Shown: piece by piece, positions 5,068-6,343 of the stretch
Position numbering within the stretch: the first letter of the stretch is position 1
Layout of the letters: each line of letters starts with the position of its first letter
NCBI GenBank assembly: GCA_015654965.1
Contig: JAATGD010000024.1
Location: 1 to 6,343, forward strand
DNA: 6,343 nt
DNA from: Hyphomicrobiales bacterium
GTDB lineage: Bacteria; Pseudomonadota; Alphaproteobacteria; Rhizobiales; Rhizobiaceae
Direction: 5' to 3'
Program-made: the position numbers and the translations under genes
Notes under the pieces: model-generated
Databases searched by the model: none
What the model was told of the DNA's origin: nothing
The model's input: the letters and a program-made list of their open reading frames with translations, nothing else

Positions 5068-5094
5068 AGCCGGAACATGTCACCCGTTCCGGCT
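5068..5094. repeat. Perfect 9-bp hairpin immediately after murA
   Basis: AGCCGGAAC (5068-5076) is the exact reverse complement of GTTCCGGCT (5086-5094), with a 9-nt loop, starting 9 bp downstream of the murA stop. On the minus strand it is preceded by AAAA and followed by CATTCTG, so it lacks a U-tract in the murA direction; on the plus strand it is followed by TTTT. It may stabilise the murA mRNA 3' end or act with the next hairpin as a tandem terminator. It could also stop antisense transcription. Confidence 0.55.
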
Positions 5095-5103
5095 TTTGCG
5101 CTA

Positions 5104-6343
5104 TCAACCGCTGATGCGCTCGACATTGGCGCCGCAACGCGAAAGCTTTTCTTCCAACCGCTCAAAGCCGCGATCAAGGTGATAGACGCGGTTGACGATA
5201 GTTTCGCCTTCCGCCGCAAGACCTGCGATGACCAGCGAGACGGAAGCGCGCAAATCGGTTGCCATCACCTGTGCGCCTTTGAGTTTTTCCACACCCTCAA
5301 CCGTTGCCGTCTGGCCGGAAAGCGAGATTTTCGCGCCCAGCCGCGCCAGTTCCTGCACATGCATGAAGCGGTTTTCAAAAATCGTCTCGGTGATGTGCGA
5401 TGTTCCCTTGGCCATGGTCATCAGGCCCATGAACTGCGCCTGAAGATCGGTCGGGAAACCGGGGAACGGGTCCGTCGTCACATCGACCGGCTCGATACCA
5501 TGGCCATTGCGCACCACGCGAATGCCGCTGTTGGTTTCGGTGATTTCAGCGCCTGCCTGACGCAAAGTATCAAGTGCGGAGGACAGCAAATGCCCTTCCG
5601 CGCCTTCCAGAAGCACGTCACCGCCGGTCATGGCGACCGCCATGGCATAGGTGCCGGTTTCGATACGGTCAGGAATGACGCGCACACGCGCGCCCGAAAG
5701 GCTGGTGACGCCCTCGACATGGATAGTGCCGGTGCCCGCACCGCTGATTTTTGCGCCCATGGCATTGAGGCAATCGGCGAGATTGACCACTTCCGGCTCA
5801 CGCGCCGCGTTTTCAATCACCGTTTCACCACGGGCCAATGCTGCCGCCATCAGCATGACATGGGTCGCACCGACAGACACTTTCGGGAAGGTATAATGCG
5901 CGCCAACAAGCCCGCCCTTGGGCGCGCGCGCCTTGGCATAGCCGTTTTCGATATCGATTGTGGCACCGAGCGCCTGCAAGCATTCAAGCAGCAGGTCGAC
6001 CGGACGCGTGCCGATGGCACAGCCACCCGGAAGCGACACATTGGCCTCCCCCATGCGCGCGAGAAGCGGGCCGATCACCCAGAAGCTTGCGCGCATTTTC
6101 GACACCAGCTCATAAGGGGCCGTGGTATCGACAATGGTGCGGGCGGTAAAATGGATCGTGCGCGAATAAGCGCCATTCTGATGCTCGCGGCGGCCATTGA
6201 CCGAATAATCAACGCCATGATTGCTCAAAATGCGGATCAGTTGCTCGACGTCAGCCAGATGCGGCACATTTTCAAGCGTCAGCGTATCGTCGCTCAGAAG
6301 CGAGGCGATCATCAAAGGCAGGGCGGCATTTTTCGCGCCGGAA
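5104..6343 (-). CDS. murA: UDP-N-acetylglucosamine 1-carboxyvinyltransferase MurA (start outside window)
   Basis: There are 412 residues visible. The frame is open through the right edge at 6343, where it reads SGAKNAALPLM, the conserved Lys-Asn motif near residue 22 of E. coli MurA, so only about 18 N-terminal residues are missing. MurA transfers enolpyruvate from phosphoenolpyruvate to UDP-GlcNAc, the first committed step of peptidoglycan synthesis, in the cytoplasm. Other catalytic landmarks are present: LPGGCAIGTRP, containing the active-site cysteine (codon 6019-6021, equivalent to E. coli C115 and the fosfomycin target) and the arginine equivalent to R120; FPGFPTDLQAQ with the aspartate equivalent to D305; and ATDLRASVSLV and YHLDRGFERLEEKL near the C-terminus. 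Keeping cysteine rather than aspartate at the active site predicts a fosfomycin-sensitive enzyme type. The spacing from the Lys-Asn motif to the active-site Cys is longer than in E. coli. The sequence shows no disruption. Confidence 0.98.
   Translation of the reverse strand, partial: SGAKNAALPLMIASLLSDDTLTLENVPHLADVEQLIRILSNHGVDYSVNGRREHQNGAYSRTIHFTARTIVDTTAPYELVSKMRASFWVIGPLLARMGEANVSLPGGCAIGTRPVDLLLECLQALGATIDIENGYAKARAPKGGLVGAHYTFPKVSVGATHVMLMAAALARGETVIENAAREPEVVNLADCLNAMGAKISGAGTGTIHVEGVTSLSGARVRVIPDRIETGTYAMAVAMTGGDVLLEGAEGHLLSSALDTLRQAGAEITETNSGIRVVRNGHGIEPVDVTTDPFPGFPTDLQAQFMGLMTMAKGTSHITETIFENRFMHVQELARLGAKISLSGQTATVEGVEKLKGAQVMATDLRASVSLVIAGLAAEGETIVNRVYHLDRGFERLEEKLSRCGANVERISG

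Noticed and set aside
1..6343. CRISPR array, insertion sequence ends or toxin-antitoxin pair
   Set aside because: No regularly spaced repeats, transposase motif or paired small toxin/antitoxin genes were seen; the only repeats are the short ones at 275-330 and the isolated hairpins.

Overview
The window looks like a piece of alphaproteobacterial chromosome from the Rhizobiales, most likely the Brucellaceae (Brucella/Ochrobactrum). This rests on the gene order murA - DUF2948 - hisD - UPF0262 - low-molecular-weight phosphatase - infA - maf - yacG - tRNA-Phe, and on how closely HisD, MurA and IF-1 resemble Brucella-group proteins as I remember them. No database search was run, so the genus is an inference. 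Every housekeeping gene is on the minus strand; the two plus-strand items at the left edge are phage-like.

Layout, left to right. (1) 1-538, accessory DNA on the plus strand: the 3' end of a D12-class DNA adenine methylase gene, a small cluster of direct and inverted repeats (275-330), and the frameshifted C-terminal remnant of a tyrosine integrase. (2) 611-686, a tRNA-Phe(GAA) gene on the minus strand. Its 3' end faces the integrase remnant, the usual geometry for an element integrated at a tRNA 3' end. Its likely promoter is at 748-775. (3) 859-1962, infA-maf-yacG, a tight minus-strand cluster with 13-bp and 8-bp gaps: translation initiation factor IF-1, a Maf nucleotide pyrophosphatase and the zinc-finger gyrase inhibitor YacG. 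A 140-bp gap before infA holds a possible promoter and a small hairpin. (4) 2103-4372, hisD - UPF0262 - LMW phosphatase, separated by only 5-6 bp and therefore probably one transcript with translational coupling. (5) 4484-4924, a DUF2948 protein, separated from hisD by 111 bp that contain a perfect 10-bp-stem hairpin just upstream of the hisD ribosome binding site. (6) 5104-6343, murA, lacking only about the first 18 codons, which lie beyond the right edge. It is followed by two hairpins, the second with a U-tract (probable terminator).

How the genes relate: murA (first committed step of peptidoglycan synthesis), hisD (last step of histidine synthesis) and infA (translation start) are unrelated core functions held in a conserved order. 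The small proteins between them (DUF2948, UPF0262, the phosphatase) have no function I can assign with confidence. I see no clearly novel biological system. The points most worth a second look are the degraded integrative element beside tRNA-Phe, its repeat cluster, the hisD leader hairpin, and the divergent P-loop of the phosphatase.
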